From: Desulfobacteraceae bacterium
GTDB lineage: Bacteria > Desulfobacterota > Desulfobacteria > Desulfobacterales > Desulfosalsimonadaceae
Assembly (NCBI GenBank): GCA_014237465.1
Contig: JABZFM010000005.1
Coordinates: 186,001 to 250,000 of the forward strand
DNA: 64,000 bases
Reading direction: 5' to 3'
Below the pieces are notes generated by a model. That model ran no database searches and was not told the origin of the DNA. It saw only the letters and a program-made list of their open reading frames with translations. This document shows, one piece after another, positions 26,440 through 35,865 of the stretch. The position numbers and the translations under genes are program-made. Within the stretch, counting starts at the first letter, position 1. Each line of letters starts with the position of its first letter.

Positions 26440-27301
26440 TTTCATAGCAAAAAAACTGTCACCCACCCGAAAGAGAAAAATCAAAGCCTTTTTTAATAAA
26501 ATAAAGAAAAAGTACGTTGATACTTTTTTGTCTTATTCACCAGCAGACCTTCAAAAAAAATTACAGGGGCTGGAAATAAAACAGGACGATACCATTATGG
26601 TGCATAGTGGCTGGTCTCCTTTCAACGGTTTCCAGGGAACGGCACAGGATGCAATTAAGATTTTTAAAGAAGCCATTGGCCCTGAAGGTACCTTGCTTAT
26701 GGTCTCCATGTCCTACAGGAATGCGGCTTATGAATATTTCGAAAAGCTAAAATGTTTTAATGTACGTCGAACGTCTGGACGGATGGGGTTGATGTCAGAA
26801 ATATTCAGGCGGCAAAAAGATGTTTTGCGCAGCCTTCATCCTGCCCACCCGGTTTTAGCCTGGGGCAAAGAGGCTACATGGTTTACACTTGGGCATGAGA
26901 ACTGCGGTTTTTCGTGTGGAGAAGGGAGCCCTTTTGAAAAACTATCGAAACATAATGGTAAAGTGCTTTTCTTTGATGTTGAGTTTAACACGATGACTTT
27001 TTTCCACTATATCGAGCATGTTATTCGTGAGAAATTGCCGTTTCCTTTGTACGGCGAAAAAGAATATGATTTAAAGATTATAGATTATGAAGGGCAGGAG
27101 ATCCATGTTAAAGCCCATGCTTTTTCAAAGGAGGCGGTGGCTGGGCGGCGACCAATGCTTTTAGAAAAGGAAGTGTTGAAAAGGCAGTGCTTTTCCTGGA
27201 AAAAAATTGGCAATACTTCAATTGGGGTTATTAATGCTGCCGATGCCCTTGAATGTGCAAAGAATATGATATCAAAAGGGAATTTTCTTCATGAAGTCTA
27301 A
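26432..27301 (+). CDS. AAC(3)-family N-acyltransferase, copy 2
   Basis: A 289-residue paralogue of the proteins encoded at 22937 and 45796. It keeps GLEIKQDDTIMVHSGWS, EGTLLMVSMSY, RSLHPAHPVLAWG and the Cys pair in ENCGFSCG before SPFEKL. It begins inside the last 8 bp of the DUF362-like gene, so it is translated with it. The N-terminal 30 residues are highly basic, as in the other two copies. Likely acts on an amino sugar; the acyl donor is unknown. Confidence 0.85.
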   Translation: MRNFIAKKLSPTRKRKIKAFFNKIKKKYVDTFLSYSPADLQKKLQGLEIKQDDTIMVHSGWSPFNGFQGTAQDAIKIFKEAIGPEGTLLMVSMSYRNAAYEYFEKLKCFNVRRTSGRMGLMSEIFRRQKDVLRSLHPAHPVLAWGKEATWFTLGHENCGFSCGEGSPFEKLSKHNGKVLFFDVEFNTMTFFHYIEHVIREKLPFPLYGEKEYDLKIIDYEGQEIHVKAHAFSKEAVAGRRPMLLEKEVLKRQCFSWKKIGNTSIGVINAADALECAKNMISKGNFLHEV

Positions 27302-27322
27302 GGACAGAACAACATATTCAGA

Positions 27323-27497
27323 AATCTCTAAGGGTTCACGAAGAAAAAAATACACAATTTCAGGAGTCAAGGCACCCGGATGGCAAGACGCGAGGAGGGC
27401 GAATAACGGGCTATTTAACCGACGAGCAACGCAGTCAGATGGGATGGATCGGCGCATCAAAATGTGAAGTTATTTTTGAGCGAGCCCTAAGTAGATT
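27323..27497. repeat. Long imperfect palindromic intergenic element
   Basis: The ends read AATCTCTAAGGGTTCACG and the inverse of CGAGCCCTAAGTAGATT; further in, AAAAAAATACACAATTT matches the inverse of AAATGTGAAGTTATTTTT. The centre GAATAACGGGCTATTT is nearly self-complementary. It fills most of the gap between the AAC(3) copy 2 and the next gene and codes for nothing. Probably a MITE-like dispersed element of this genome. Confidence 0.65.
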
Positions 27498-27541
27498 AGA
27501 TATTTTTTGTTAAAGATGATTTAAACATAGGGACTGAATAA

Positions 27542-29557
27542 ATGAGTTGGGGTTTATTAGGCAAGTTGTTACCAAGTATATCTTTTAATACAAATAAGTC
27601 TGAAGTTAGGACCTCGTCATATTGTAATCTCGCCATGTCAATTTTTAAGTATTTGGCATATCATCAGCAAGAAAACGGTGCAATCTTTGATTCAAATATT
27701 CAATCCACTTTAAACGGACAGTACCATCATACTAATTTTTCCCTATCCGGTTTACTTATGTACCTTCTGACATCTGATGAGGCCTATTGCACAAGATCTT
27801 ATAATGCTTTGAAGTATTTCGTTGAAGTACCGCTGCATGACAAGGCAGGTGGGATTGATTTTAATAACTTTCCGATATTAATATTATATGCACTGATAAA
27901 CAATACCGAGTTGGAGATAGATTCTTCGTTAATAAAATTAGTGGAACATTATATTGAGAATATGTCAAATCATGCCTCGCTTGTTAAAGGTACAACTTAT
28001 GGTAATAATTTTGTTGCGTTGCGGGCTGTAAATCAATTGTTAAGGTACAATCTTCTTGGCCGGCAGGAGGATATTGACACTTCAGAGCGCCTCATGGAAG
28101 CTACATTGAAATGGCAGCTGAATGATGGTGTTTTTTATGATTTTCCAAGAGAATTTAATGACCCGCAAGGCATACCTTCTTTAACATATCATAGTAAGAT
28201 TACTTTAATGGTATTGTTGTATGGGTTGCTATCTAAAGAAAACCATATAATTAATCGTGCAATAAAAGGATTAGAAGTATTAACGGCGCTTATGGCAGAG
28301 GATGGGGAGGCATTTTATTATGGTAGAACAAATAATGCATTATATGGTTATGCATGTGGCATTTTTGCTTTTAGGCTTGCTGCTAATTTTATCGAGTGTA
28401 ATAGTCTAAAGGATGTTTTCGGCCAATGCGAGGATTCTCTTTTTAACTATTGTTCTGGGAATATGAATAGTGATGGGCACCTGTCTATTGTTCCTAATCG
28501 CTTGGAAAAAGAACGTTGCGGATTTGATAATTATATGTATGTAACTGTTTATAACGCCTTTACAATGACAATGCTTTTGTTGTCGTCTATTGTTGAGAAG
28601 TCTGCGTGTTCTATTCACAATCATAACTGTTCACCTGAAGCCAGCTATTTCGCTGAGTCTGGTTTCATGGTTTATAAAGGAAAAAAACTATCCACCGCCT
28701 TTGGGCTGAAGGGGCATAATTACTACCAGCAATATAAACTTGATCCAAGGTTTTCGTGTTGCACGCCTCTTTTTTTAAAGTTTAACGGTCATGATATTCT
28801 CCCAACTATACCTTTTTCGGCACCTGTTTCTTCGAAAAGAAAATATCAATCTTTTCCAGTTAAATTCGTATCAAGATTAAAAAAAGTGTTTAATGAATTC
28901 AGGAGTTGGGGGTATTTAGACAATTTCAATCCACTTCATGCCGGATTTTTACCTTATATTGAAACAACTAATGAGTGGCTAATGCCATTATGTGTCGATG
29001 CTGTGACGATCTCCAATGATAATAAATTTCAAAAAATATATGTCCAAGGTCGTTTTGTTGCCATCAAAAGAAAAGGATTTATTCCTGCATTGCTATTTAT
29101 CTGTAATTTTTTAACAAATAAAATAAATGTGCCGGTTGAAAAATTACAAAACATGATGATAAAAATGACAGACAGTTTTTTTGAAAGAGAAATTCTAATT
29201 CATGATAATTTTATCCATTTTAAAGATAAAATAAAAAGGTCTTGTTCTGATAGGATTTGTTTTGGTTTAAGAACTTATTCAGATGCATTAATAAAAGTTG
29301 AAAATGCTCAATTAATATTTAAAAAGACAGGCTGCGGATTTCTGTTTTTGTTAGACAATAATGAAGTTTTACGCTCAAGTAAACAGTTATGCTCTAGTAA
29401 GGGAATGACGACATACTGGGACTTTATTGCTGATAACCATAAGGATAAATTAGAAAATATTGATGGGGAGACTATACTGCAACATACATTGATACTTTTT
29501 GATGAAAATAATGATTTAAAAAAAATTCGTACAAAATTTGACGCAGTATTTGTCTGA
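27542..29557 (+). CDS. Large cytoplasmic protein, helical-toroid plus beta domain, unknown
   Basis: A 671-residue protein without signal peptide or clear membrane helix. The first about 350 residues are made of amphipathic helix pairs with aromatic-rich loops (YHHTNFSLSGLLMYL, GTTYGNNFVALRAVN, TYHSKITLMVLLYGLL), the look of an alpha/alpha-toroid such as polysaccharide lyases and epimerases use. The rest is strand-rich. I do not recognise the family. Heparinase-like lyase or uronosyl epimerase are possibilities, but no catalytic motif could be fixed. AGGGACTGAATAA lies before the ATG. Confidence 0.5.
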   Translation: MSWGLLGKLLPSISFNTNKSEVRTSSYCNLAMSIFKYLAYHQQENGAIFDSNIQSTLNGQYHHTNFSLSGLLMYLLTSDEAYCTRSYNALKYFVEVPLHDKAGGIDFNNFPILILYALINNTELEIDSSLIKLVEHYIENMSNHASLVKGTTYGNNFVALRAVNQLLRYNLLGRQEDIDTSERLMEATLKWQLNDGVFYDFPREFNDPQGIPSLTYHSKITLMVLLYGLLSKENHIINRAIKGLEVLTALMAEDGEAFYYGRTNNALYGYACGIFAFRLAANFIECNSLKDVFGQCEDSLFNYCSGNMNSDGHLSIVPNRLEKERCGFDNYMYVTVYNAFTMTMLLLSSIVEKSACSIHNHNCSPEASYFAESGFMVYKGKKLSTAFGLKGHNYYQQYKLDPRFSCCTPLFLKFNGHDILPTIPFSAPVSSKRKYQSFPVKFVSRLKKVFNEFRSWGYLDNFNPLHAGFLPYIETTNEWLMPLCVDAVTISNDNKFQKIYVQGRFVAIKRKGFIPALLFICNFLTNKINVPVEKLQNMMIKMTDSFFEREILIHDNFIHFKDKIKRSCSDRICFGLRTYSDALIKVENAQLIFKKTGCGFLFLLDNNEVLRSSKQLCSSKGMTTYWDFIADNHKDKLENIDGETILQHTLILFDENNDLKKIRTKFDAVFV

Positions 29558-29691
29558 AATCAATGTTATTGAAAGAGTAGATTAGCCGCTGCTCGGATCA
29601 ATTAATACAACGAGTTGAACCTTTTATATTCACAATTCAGCTTAAAGCCTGACCGCTAAGTGATAGTTTCTCTATGGGGGAAAGTGACAAT

Positions 29692-30750
29692 ATGAATAAT
29701 GGGGATTTCGAGAGAAAAGATGTCCCAGGACCAGGTACCTGTCATTCCATACATAACTCCCAATCTGCAAAAGATGTTGACGAGCCCTCAGCGTCCTGGG
29801 TTCGACGAATGATAAGCGGTTTTCGTATCATTAAATATATTAAGCAATTCGTACGGCGACAGATTGAGAATTTCTGTATATCTCTCAATGCCATATCTTT
29901 TTGGCTACAGCACCGGATTCTCAAGCAGACGCCTGAAAAAAAACGCGCAGAAAAAAATCTTCTCCTCCCATTGTCGGAGATGGACCAAGATCTACTAGGG
30001 ATGTACATCCGCTGGAATGCCCATCACACAGAGAAGACAGTTCGGTACAAAAAAAACGTTGGGCGCGGACATGCAAAACCGCAATTGCTTAGAAACGCTC
30101 TCGATGAATGGCATCGAAGGGGATATCCAAGGCGCAAGTGGATTGAATGGGCAGAAGAGAACTTAGTTGATTATCAGATATGGAATCAGTCAGGGGAGCC
30201 ACAAATCCACCCGGAAAAAGAATTACCTGCTTTCCATCCCGCTTCTCCAATTATCGATGTTTTGTTCAATCGAGTGAGTACGAGATTCTGGAAAGCAGCG
30301 CCGGTTAAAGATAAAATTATTAAAGAAATTGTAACTGCTGGAACCTATGCGCCATCATCTTGCAACCGTCAGCCCTGGAAACTGTATATACGTAGAAATC
30401 TCGAACTGGAAGAGACCAGTAGGTTGCCTGGTGTGAGCAACGAAACGCTGATAGACCGAGCCCCTGTTGTCATTTATATTACTATTGACAATCGATTCTA
30501 TCCTGAAGTTTGGGCTCCGGCGCTAGATGCTGGAATTATTGGCCTTCAACTCAGTCTTGCCGCAACAGCCAACGGATTAGCCGGTTGCCTGATGTATGGT
30601 GCGGAAAACTTTGACCAGGAAGAATTTCGGCGTTTGTATAACGTTCCGAAATATCAGTTTATGTACCTTCTGTTTCTTTTTGGATATCCCGCAGAGCGTA
30701 CACTCACCGAAAAACGCAGTCATCCAGACGATATCTCAATTTATGTGTGA
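29692..30750 (+). CDS. Nitroreductase-family protein with long N-terminal extension
   Basis: About 352 residues. The C-terminal half is a nitroreductase fold: FNRVSTRFW, AGTYAPSSCNRQPWKLYI (FMN-contacting), DAGIIGLQLSLAATANGL and the FGYPAE end. The first about 170 residues are unusual for the family; they are basic, with a hydrophobic helix region near FCISLNAISFWL, and contain RWNAHHTEKTVRY. I chose the ATG at 29692 because GGGGGAAA precedes it; an ATG at 29674 is also in frame. It may oxidise or reduce a sugar or acyl intermediate with FMN. Substrate unknown. Confidence 0.75.
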   Translation: MNNGDFERKDVPGPGTCHSIHNSQSAKDVDEPSASWVRRMISGFRIIKYIKQFVRRQIENFCISLNAISFWLQHRILKQTPEKKRAEKNLLLPLSEMDQDLLGMYIRWNAHHTEKTVRYKKNVGRGHAKPQLLRNALDEWHRRGYPRRKWIEWAEENLVDYQIWNQSGEPQIHPEKELPAFHPASPIIDVLFNRVSTRFWKAAPVKDKIIKEIVTAGTYAPSSCNRQPWKLYIRRNLELEETSRLPGVSNETLIDRAPVVIYITIDNRFYPEVWAPALDAGIIGLQLSLAATANGLAGCLMYGAENFDQEEFRRLYNVPKYQFMYLLFLFGYPAERTLTEKRSHPDDISIYV

Positions 30751-30986
30751 GACTCTCATCGTGCCTTCTTTAAGTTATCGGTCATCACCGATAAGGTGTG
30801 GGAATTTGCAGCGCAAAAAAGGAACCCTGTGTTAGATTGGACAAGTAATGGCACTTATTCAACAAATGCAGGTGGGGTTGAATTCGCAGACTAAAAGTTC
30901 AGCAATACTGGCATAACTTGTCTTCAGGCTCACGTGAACCGCGGAATAGCCAACAAGAAATTACGATTGTCGAAGGAAAGTACTTT

Positions 30987-32219
30987 ATGTATACAAAGCT
31001 TTTTTCCAGTATAAATAGTAGGTTTAAAAATAGTAAAATTTATAACTTACACGCTTTTGCAGAATTAAAACATGAGCGTAAAAGAAAGAATAATGTGCAG
31101 TACAATAAGTTCCACATCCAAGAAGCATTAGACTGGATAAAACGTGCTCAAGACGCTACCCCGGATAACGGAGTTTCCCGAGGGTATAGTGTTGGGTGGA
31201 ATTCACATTTTCAGAGTAAAGGTTGGCAGGCTTCTTATCCGGAAACCACTGGCTATATTATTCCAACTTTTATTGATTGTGGTAAATATTTTAACGATAA
31301 GGAATTGATAAACCGTGCAATAAAAATGGCTGAGTGGGAAATTGATGTTCAAATGAAAAGTGGTGCTGTAATTGGAGGCGTAATTAATGAAGGTAAACCA
31401 ACGCCTGCAGTGTTTTGTACCGGGATGGTTATTTTTGGCTTAGTGCGTGCATTTCAAGAAACTCAGAATGTTTCCTTTTTAAATGCAGCTGAAAAAGCAG
31501 CAAGTTTTCTTCTTACAGTACAAAACAAAGATGGTGTGTTTGTTGAGTCAAAACATTATAACTTTGCCAATAAGATTTCAAATACATATCATACTCGTGT
31601 TGCATGGGCTTTAATCGCATTAGGAAAACTAACTAATAATGAAAACTATATTAAATCAGGAATAAAAAATATAGAATATAGGCTCAAGTTTCAGGAAAAA
31701 AATGGATGGTTTCGAGATAATTGTTTAAGTGATCCGGAAAACCCCTTAGTTCATACTATTTGCTATGCTCTTCGAGGTATTCTTGAGGCGGGTTTCCTGT
31801 TAAATGATGATAGATACTTAGCAGCTGTTAGGTTGGCTGCGGATCATATCCTTCTTGAAATTGATGAGGAAGGATATCTAGGAGGTTGCTTAAATAAGAA
31901 TTGGCAAAGTTCTGTTAAGTGGTGCTGTTTAACTGGTAATGCGCAACTTGCAATCATTCTTTTGAAATTATTCCGACATACTAATCAAAATGAATATTTA
32001 ACGAAAGCAAGAACGCTAATAACATTTTTAAAAACAACGCAAAATTGCACTGCTTCAGACCATGCCTTAAGAGGCGGAATTAAAGGGTCATATCCGTTTA
32101 ATGGTGTTTATGGTCGATTTCAAATTCTAAATTGGGCCACAAAATTTTTTATTGATGCCATGTTATTGGAAGAGCAGATTAATGATACTCAGGGGCCTGC
32201 TGTTGGAACCTGTGAGTGA
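30987..32219 (+). CDS. Alpha/alpha-toroid protein, VpsJ-like, function unknown
   Basis: A 410-residue soluble protein built of repeated helix hairpins (for example AEKAASFLLTVQNKDGVFVE, IKNIEYRLKFQEKNGWF, RLAADHILLEIDEEGYLGG), as in six-hairpin glycosidases and squalene-cyclase-like folds. WQASYPETTGYIIPTF and the SVKWCCLTGNAQLA segment may line the cleft. Proteins annotated VpsJ in other EPS loci look similar, but this match is from memory. Start chosen at the ATG at 30987 with GAAGGAAAG upstream. Its stop codon overlaps the exosortase GTG. Confidence 0.55.
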   Translation: MYTKLFSSINSRFKNSKIYNLHAFAELKHERKRKNNVQYNKFHIQEALDWIKRAQDATPDNGVSRGYSVGWNSHFQSKGWQASYPETTGYIIPTFIDCGKYFNDKELINRAIKMAEWEIDVQMKSGAVIGGVINEGKPTPAVFCTGMVIFGLVRAFQETQNVSFLNAAEKAASFLLTVQNKDGVFVESKHYNFANKISNTYHTRVAWALIALGKLTNNENYIKSGIKNIEYRLKFQEKNGWFRDNCLSDPENPLVHTICYALRGILEAGFLLNDDRYLAAVRLAADHILLEIDEEGYLGGCLNKNWQSSVKWCCLTGNAQLAIILLKLFRHTNQNEYLTKARTLITFLKTTQNCTASDHALRGGIKGSYPFNGVYGRFQILNWATKFFIDAMLLEEQINDTQGPAVGTCE

Positions 32220-33106
32220 TTTTCTTATTTTTCTTTCTGGAGAGCATGTTTGATAATCCCGTAGAAAGTAGCCGGATAGCTAATAACAGGATTTTTATGA
32301 AATTACTTGGAACAGTCATACTCTGTGTTCTCATTTTCTTTTGTTACTCTGATGTTCTGGAGTGGATGTATTACAGGTATATGAGTCCCGACTCATATTA
32401 TTCCCATGGTTTTCTTATTCCGTTTGTCTCATTGTTTTTGATTTGGCAAGACAGGGACCGTCTTCAGGAGGTGGAGAACAACCATTCCCAGCTGGGGCTT
32501 ATTATAGTTTGTTTAAGCTTGTTATTGCATGTTGCTGGGACGGTTATCTATATCTATTCCGTATCAGGTTTCTCTCTCTTTTTTCTGATTATTGGCCTGA
32601 CTCTTTTTCTGTTTGGATCTCAAATCACCAGGATCATAGCTTTTCCTTTAATGTTCCTTGTTTTTATGTTTCCGGTTCCCATGGCGTTTATTTCAATTAT
32701 TTCGTTTCCTTTAAAAATGATCGCTGCCAAAAGTGGGGTTTACTTAGTAAGTCTGCTTGGTATTCCTATTTTGCGGGAGGGATTCAATATTTCAATCCCA
32801 GATGGCAGTCTGATTGTTGGTAATCCCTGCAGCGGTTTGCGTTCCTTGATATCTTTTCTGGCGCTCGGGGCAGTCTATGCATATTTAACATCCTTACCTC
32901 TTGTGAGAAAATGGATTTTATTCATTATCTCAGTACCCATTGCTTTGCTGGTTAATATAGTCAGAGTTTCCATCTTAATTCTTGTCTCACATTTCTGGGG
33001 ATTAGCTGCCGCTGCTCCGGATACGATGATTCATACAGGCTCCGGCTTAGTTATCTTTATTATAGGTATCTTGTTTCTGTTCCTGAGCTCAAAGGTGCTG
33101 GAATGA
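32216..33106 (+). CDS. Exosortase (PEP-CTERM processing transpeptidase)
   Basis: A 296-residue polytopic membrane protein with about eight helices. The exosortase catalytic residues are visible: Cys205 in NPCSGLRS, Arg250 in NIVRVSILI and His273 in IHTGSG. It would cleave PEP-CTERM proteins such as the one encoded at 9532. The GTG at 32216 overlaps the upstream TGA (GTGA), suggesting coupling; an ATG at 32246 after GGAGAG is the alternative. It overlaps epsI by 4 bp. The EpsI part, fused to the exosortase in some systems, is separate here. The exact exosortase subtype cannot be fixed by eye. Confidence 0.93.
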   Translation: MIFLFFFLESMFDNPVESSRIANNRIFMKLLGTVILCVLIFFCYSDVLEWMYYRYMSPDSYYSHGFLIPFVSLFLIWQDRDRLQEVENNHSQLGLIIVCLSLLLHVAGTVIYIYSVSGFSLFFLIIGLTLFLFGSQITRIIAFPLMFLVFMFPVPMAFISIISFPLKMIAAKSGVYLVSLLGIPILREGFNISIPDGSLIVGNPCSGLRSLISFLALGAVYAYLTSLPLVRKWILFIISVPIALLVNIVRVSILILVSHFWGLAAAAPDTMIHTGSGLVIFIIGILFLFLSSKVLE

Positions 33107-33747
33107 AAATTTTAAAGGCCCGATATCTATTAGCAGTTTTGTTAATAGTCATTACTGCTATTGTTGTGCACCTGTTGCGATATGACAGTCAATACGATAA
33201 TACTGCTGCGATTGAAGCGATACATAAAATACCGTTACGAATTGCATCCTGGATAGGACGCGATGTTCACCTTGATAAAAGAATATATGAAATTCTGGAC
33301 ACCAATGCCATAATCCATCGAACATATTTATCTGATAATGGAGATCAGGTTTTTCTTTCAATCGTACATTATGCAGACGCCAAGGTCGATTTCCACGGAC
33401 CGGAAGGCTGTTTGGGCGGAAGCGGTATAGAAGCGGAAAAAAGGGTAGAAACAATCGTTATTTCCACTATGGCTGGTAAACAAGATATTGATATTGCAGA
33501 AATTATTACAGATGATAATGGGTCTAAGACTCTTGTTTATTATTTTTTTAAAGTTGGAGACTTTACCGGACAAAACTATATTCAAGTGCGGATGAATGTT
33601 GCGGTGAACAAGTTAACTAAAGGTGATAGCAGCTGTTCTTTAATCAGGATTTCGACGCCAATTAATTTTGAAAATTCAGTTGATGCACGGGCTACATTAC
33701 TTAGTTTCCTTAGCGATCTTTTTCCTGCTATTGAGCAAATATTATAA
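33103..33747 (+). CDS. epsI: EpsI-family exosortase-associated protein
   Basis: A 214-residue protein with one N-terminal membrane anchor (residues about 8-25) and a periplasmic EpsI domain. The conserved HGPEGCLGGSG (residues 98-108) corresponds to the family's His/Cys motif. EpsI accompanies exosortase and is needed for EPS-linked functions in related systems; its reaction is not settled. The ATGA overlap with the exosortase gene shows they are one transcriptional unit. Confidence 0.9.
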   Translation: MKILKARYLLAVLLIVITAIVVHLLRYDSQYDNTAAIEAIHKIPLRIASWIGRDVHLDKRIYEILDTNAIIHRTYLSDNGDQVFLSIVHYADAKVDFHGPEGCLGGSGIEAEKRVETIVISTMAGKQDIDIAEIITDDNGSKTLVYYFFKVGDFTGQNYIQVRMNVAVNKLTKGDSSCSLIRISTPINFENSVDARATLLSFLSDLFPAIEQIL

Positions 33748-33814
33748 TCCCCAGGATTATATAACGGTTTCTATTGAGAAACTGTCTTCCCTGGCACTGT
33801 AACGAGTTATTTTT

Positions 33815-34771
33815 ATGACGATAAAATTTATAATTACGATAGATACAGAAGAGGATCAATGGGATAATTATTCAACGGAATATTATTCTGTCGAAAATAT
33901 TAACAGGCTTTTGTTTTTGCAGGAAATATTCGATAAGTATAATGCTGTCCCAACATATCTCATTAATTGGCCGGTAATTTCCGATCCGAAATCGTCACAA
34001 ATCATTAAAAAACTCTGCAATGAACATAATTGTGAAATAGGAACCCATTGCCATCCCTGGAATACCCCGCCTTTTGGCGAAGAGATCAATGAAAAAAATA
34101 CCATTATGTGTAATTTGCCTTATGAAGTTATTGAGCAAAAGATGGGCCGGTTGCATGAAGCCATTGTGAAGACTTTGAATGTTGAACCTCTTTGCTTTAG
34201 AGCAGGCCGTTGGGGGTTCGGCTCCAATGTAGCAAAATGCATACAGCAACTAGGCTATACAATTGATACATCCGTCACTCCTTTTGTTGATTGGTCGGTT
34301 AATAGTGGCCCGAATTTTAACGGTGCCTCCACATTTCCGTACCATTTCGAGGCCAGGGATATACTAAAGCAATGCTCTGATGGTCCTTTATTTGAGGTGC
34401 CTGCAAGTATCGGTTTTATTCAACGGAATTTTGAAATCAGTGATAGAATCAGGAAGATAATTTTATCAACAAGAATACGTAAATTGCGATTGTTAGGTAT
34501 TCTTGATAAGTTGAAGCTGCTTAATCATCGGTGGTTGGCGCCTGAATTATCTTCAGCAGAAGACATGATTAAGCTTATCAATGTGCTTGTCCTGAAAGGT
34601 CATAGAGTATTAAATTTTACATTGCATTCAACGTCGCTTCTTCCGGGCAAGAGTCCATATATTAAGTCTGAAGAAGATTTTTATAATTTTATTAAAAAAA
34701 TTGAGACTGTCCTTGCATACTGTAATCACAAAAACTTTGGGTTTGCTCCTCTTTCAAACATACAGCATTGA
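33815..34771 (+). CDS. Polysaccharide deacetylase-like protein (WalW-type)
   Basis: A 318-residue protein without signal peptide. FIITIDTEEDQWDNYST carries the catalytic-type Asp, CEIGTHCHPWNTPPF the metal-binding His pair, and CFRAGRWGFGSN the substrate segment, as in the NodB/WalW group of carbohydrate deacetylases. The late LNFTLHSTSLLPGKSPY segment supplies another His. It differs clearly from the deacetylase encoded at 11889. It lies directly after epsI and would act on precursor sugars in the cytoplasm (inference). Confidence 0.8.
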   Translation: MTIKFIITIDTEEDQWDNYSTEYYSVENINRLLFLQEIFDKYNAVPTYLINWPVISDPKSSQIIKKLCNEHNCEIGTHCHPWNTPPFGEEINEKNTIMCNLPYEVIEQKMGRLHEAIVKTLNVEPLCFRAGRWGFGSNVAKCIQQLGYTIDTSVTPFVDWSVNSGPNFNGASTFPYHFEARDILKQCSDGPLFEVPASIGFIQRNFEISDRIRKIILSTRIRKLRLLGILDKLKLLNHRWLAPELSSAEDMIKLINVLVLKGHRVLNFTLHSTSLLPGKSPYIKSEEDFYNFIKKIETVLAYCNHKNFGFAPLSNIQH

Positions 34772-34878
34772 GGGTAAAATGATTACAGCTAATGTCTCGT
34801 CAAGGAATAAAATGTCGCGACACTATGCACAGAATGACAGGAAGCCTTGACAAACCCTAACTTTTTTAGAGGATTTAA

Positions 34879-35685
34879 ATGGAAAAAATTAATCAGTCAG
34901 AACAGAACTCCTGGGAATATTTAAAAATTATCGGTGTGCCAGGCATTCCAGCTAGAACTTCTCCATTTGACCCGGGATATGACCCTGTGACCCTGGTAAG
35001 CCATCTTGAGCAAAGTTTCCATTTAATATCAACACTGAAAATTTCTATGGCCTGCTGGCAAATAGCCAATGAAAAGGCAACAAGACAGAAAAATGATGCG
35101 GCTCGTCGTTTCAACATACCCGTGTGCACCGGTGGTGGACCTTTTGAGATAGCTGCAGTATTTAATAAGCTTCCTGAATATCTTGACTTATGTGCCGATT
35201 TCAGGTTTACGAGAATTGAGGCGGGTGAAGGATTCACCGACACAAATCTTTCGCCGCGCACTATAGTACAAATGGTTGAGGAACGCGGTATGGAAGTACA
35301 ATTTGAAGTAGGCAAGAAGCACGCAGGCATATTTACTTCTGATATGGTGGGGGAACTCATCGATCAGGGGAAAAAATGGCTTGATGCCGGAGCGGTACAG
35401 ATTGTGATCGAGGCAAGGGAAAGTGCGCAAGACGTTGGCGTGTTTGGAGAAAAAGGTGAATTCAATCCTGATGCAGCTGACCGTTTTGCCGATGCTTTTG
35501 GCCTTGATATTGCCGTCTTCGAGGCGCCAACCAAGCCAAGTCAGTTCGCTTTATTAAATCATTTTGGTCCCGGAGTTCATCTCAGCAACGTCCGCATTGA
35601 GGAACTGCTAAGAGTCGAAATTTATCGGCGAGGTCTTCACTCCGATGCATTTCAATATGAAAATTTACGGCCCAAAGGCCAGTAA
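34879..35685 (+). CDS. comA: Phosphosulfolactate synthase (ComA-like)
   Basis: A 268-residue TIM-barrel protein of the ComA family, which joins sulfite and phosphoenolpyruvate to give (R)-2-phospho-3-sulfolactate. Visible family parts are IPVCTGGGPFEIA, FRFTRIEAGEGFT, EVQFEVGKKHAG, GAVQIVIEARESA and FEAPTKPSQFALLNHFG. AGAGGATTTAA precedes the ATG. The phosphatase for its product (comB) follows after a 180-bp palindromic gap. No comC, comD or comE is seen, so the pathway would stop at sulfolactate. Plant HSA32-like homologues share this fold without proven activity, which is the main caution. Confidence 0.85.
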   Translation: MEKINQSEQNSWEYLKIIGVPGIPARTSPFDPGYDPVTLVSHLEQSFHLISTLKISMACWQIANEKATRQKNDAARRFNIPVCTGGGPFEIAAVFNKLPEYLDLCADFRFTRIEAGEGFTDTNLSPRTIVQMVEERGMEVQFEVGKKHAGIFTSDMVGELIDQGKKWLDAGAVQIVIEARESAQDVGVFGEKGEFNPDAADRFADAFGLDIAVFEAPTKPSQFALLNHFGPGVHLSNVRIEELLRVEIYRRGLHSDAFQYENLRPKGQ

Positions 35686-35734
35686 AATAGTAACCGTTCA
35701 TCGGGGGCTACAGATTTACGGGAACCACCGTCCT

Positions 35735-35844
35735 GTAAGCGTTTACCAGTGCCCCAGATTCGTACAAGCCAGGCCGGTGAATCTATAGTTTGCCTATGTG
35801 AGCCGGCCTGATCGTGCGAAGATAGGGTGCTGGTGAACGCTTAC
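35735..35844. repeat. 110-bp imperfect palindrome between comA and comB
   Basis: The arms GTAAGCGTTTACCAG and CTGGTGAACGCTTAC are inverted copies with one mismatch; inner parts AGGCCGG and CCGGCCT also pair, as do TTCG and CGAA. The loop is about 21 bases. It may be a mobile palindromic unit or an RNA element between the two genes. Confidence 0.8.
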
Positions 35845-35865
35845 GTAAAATAAAGAGAGTATTTC

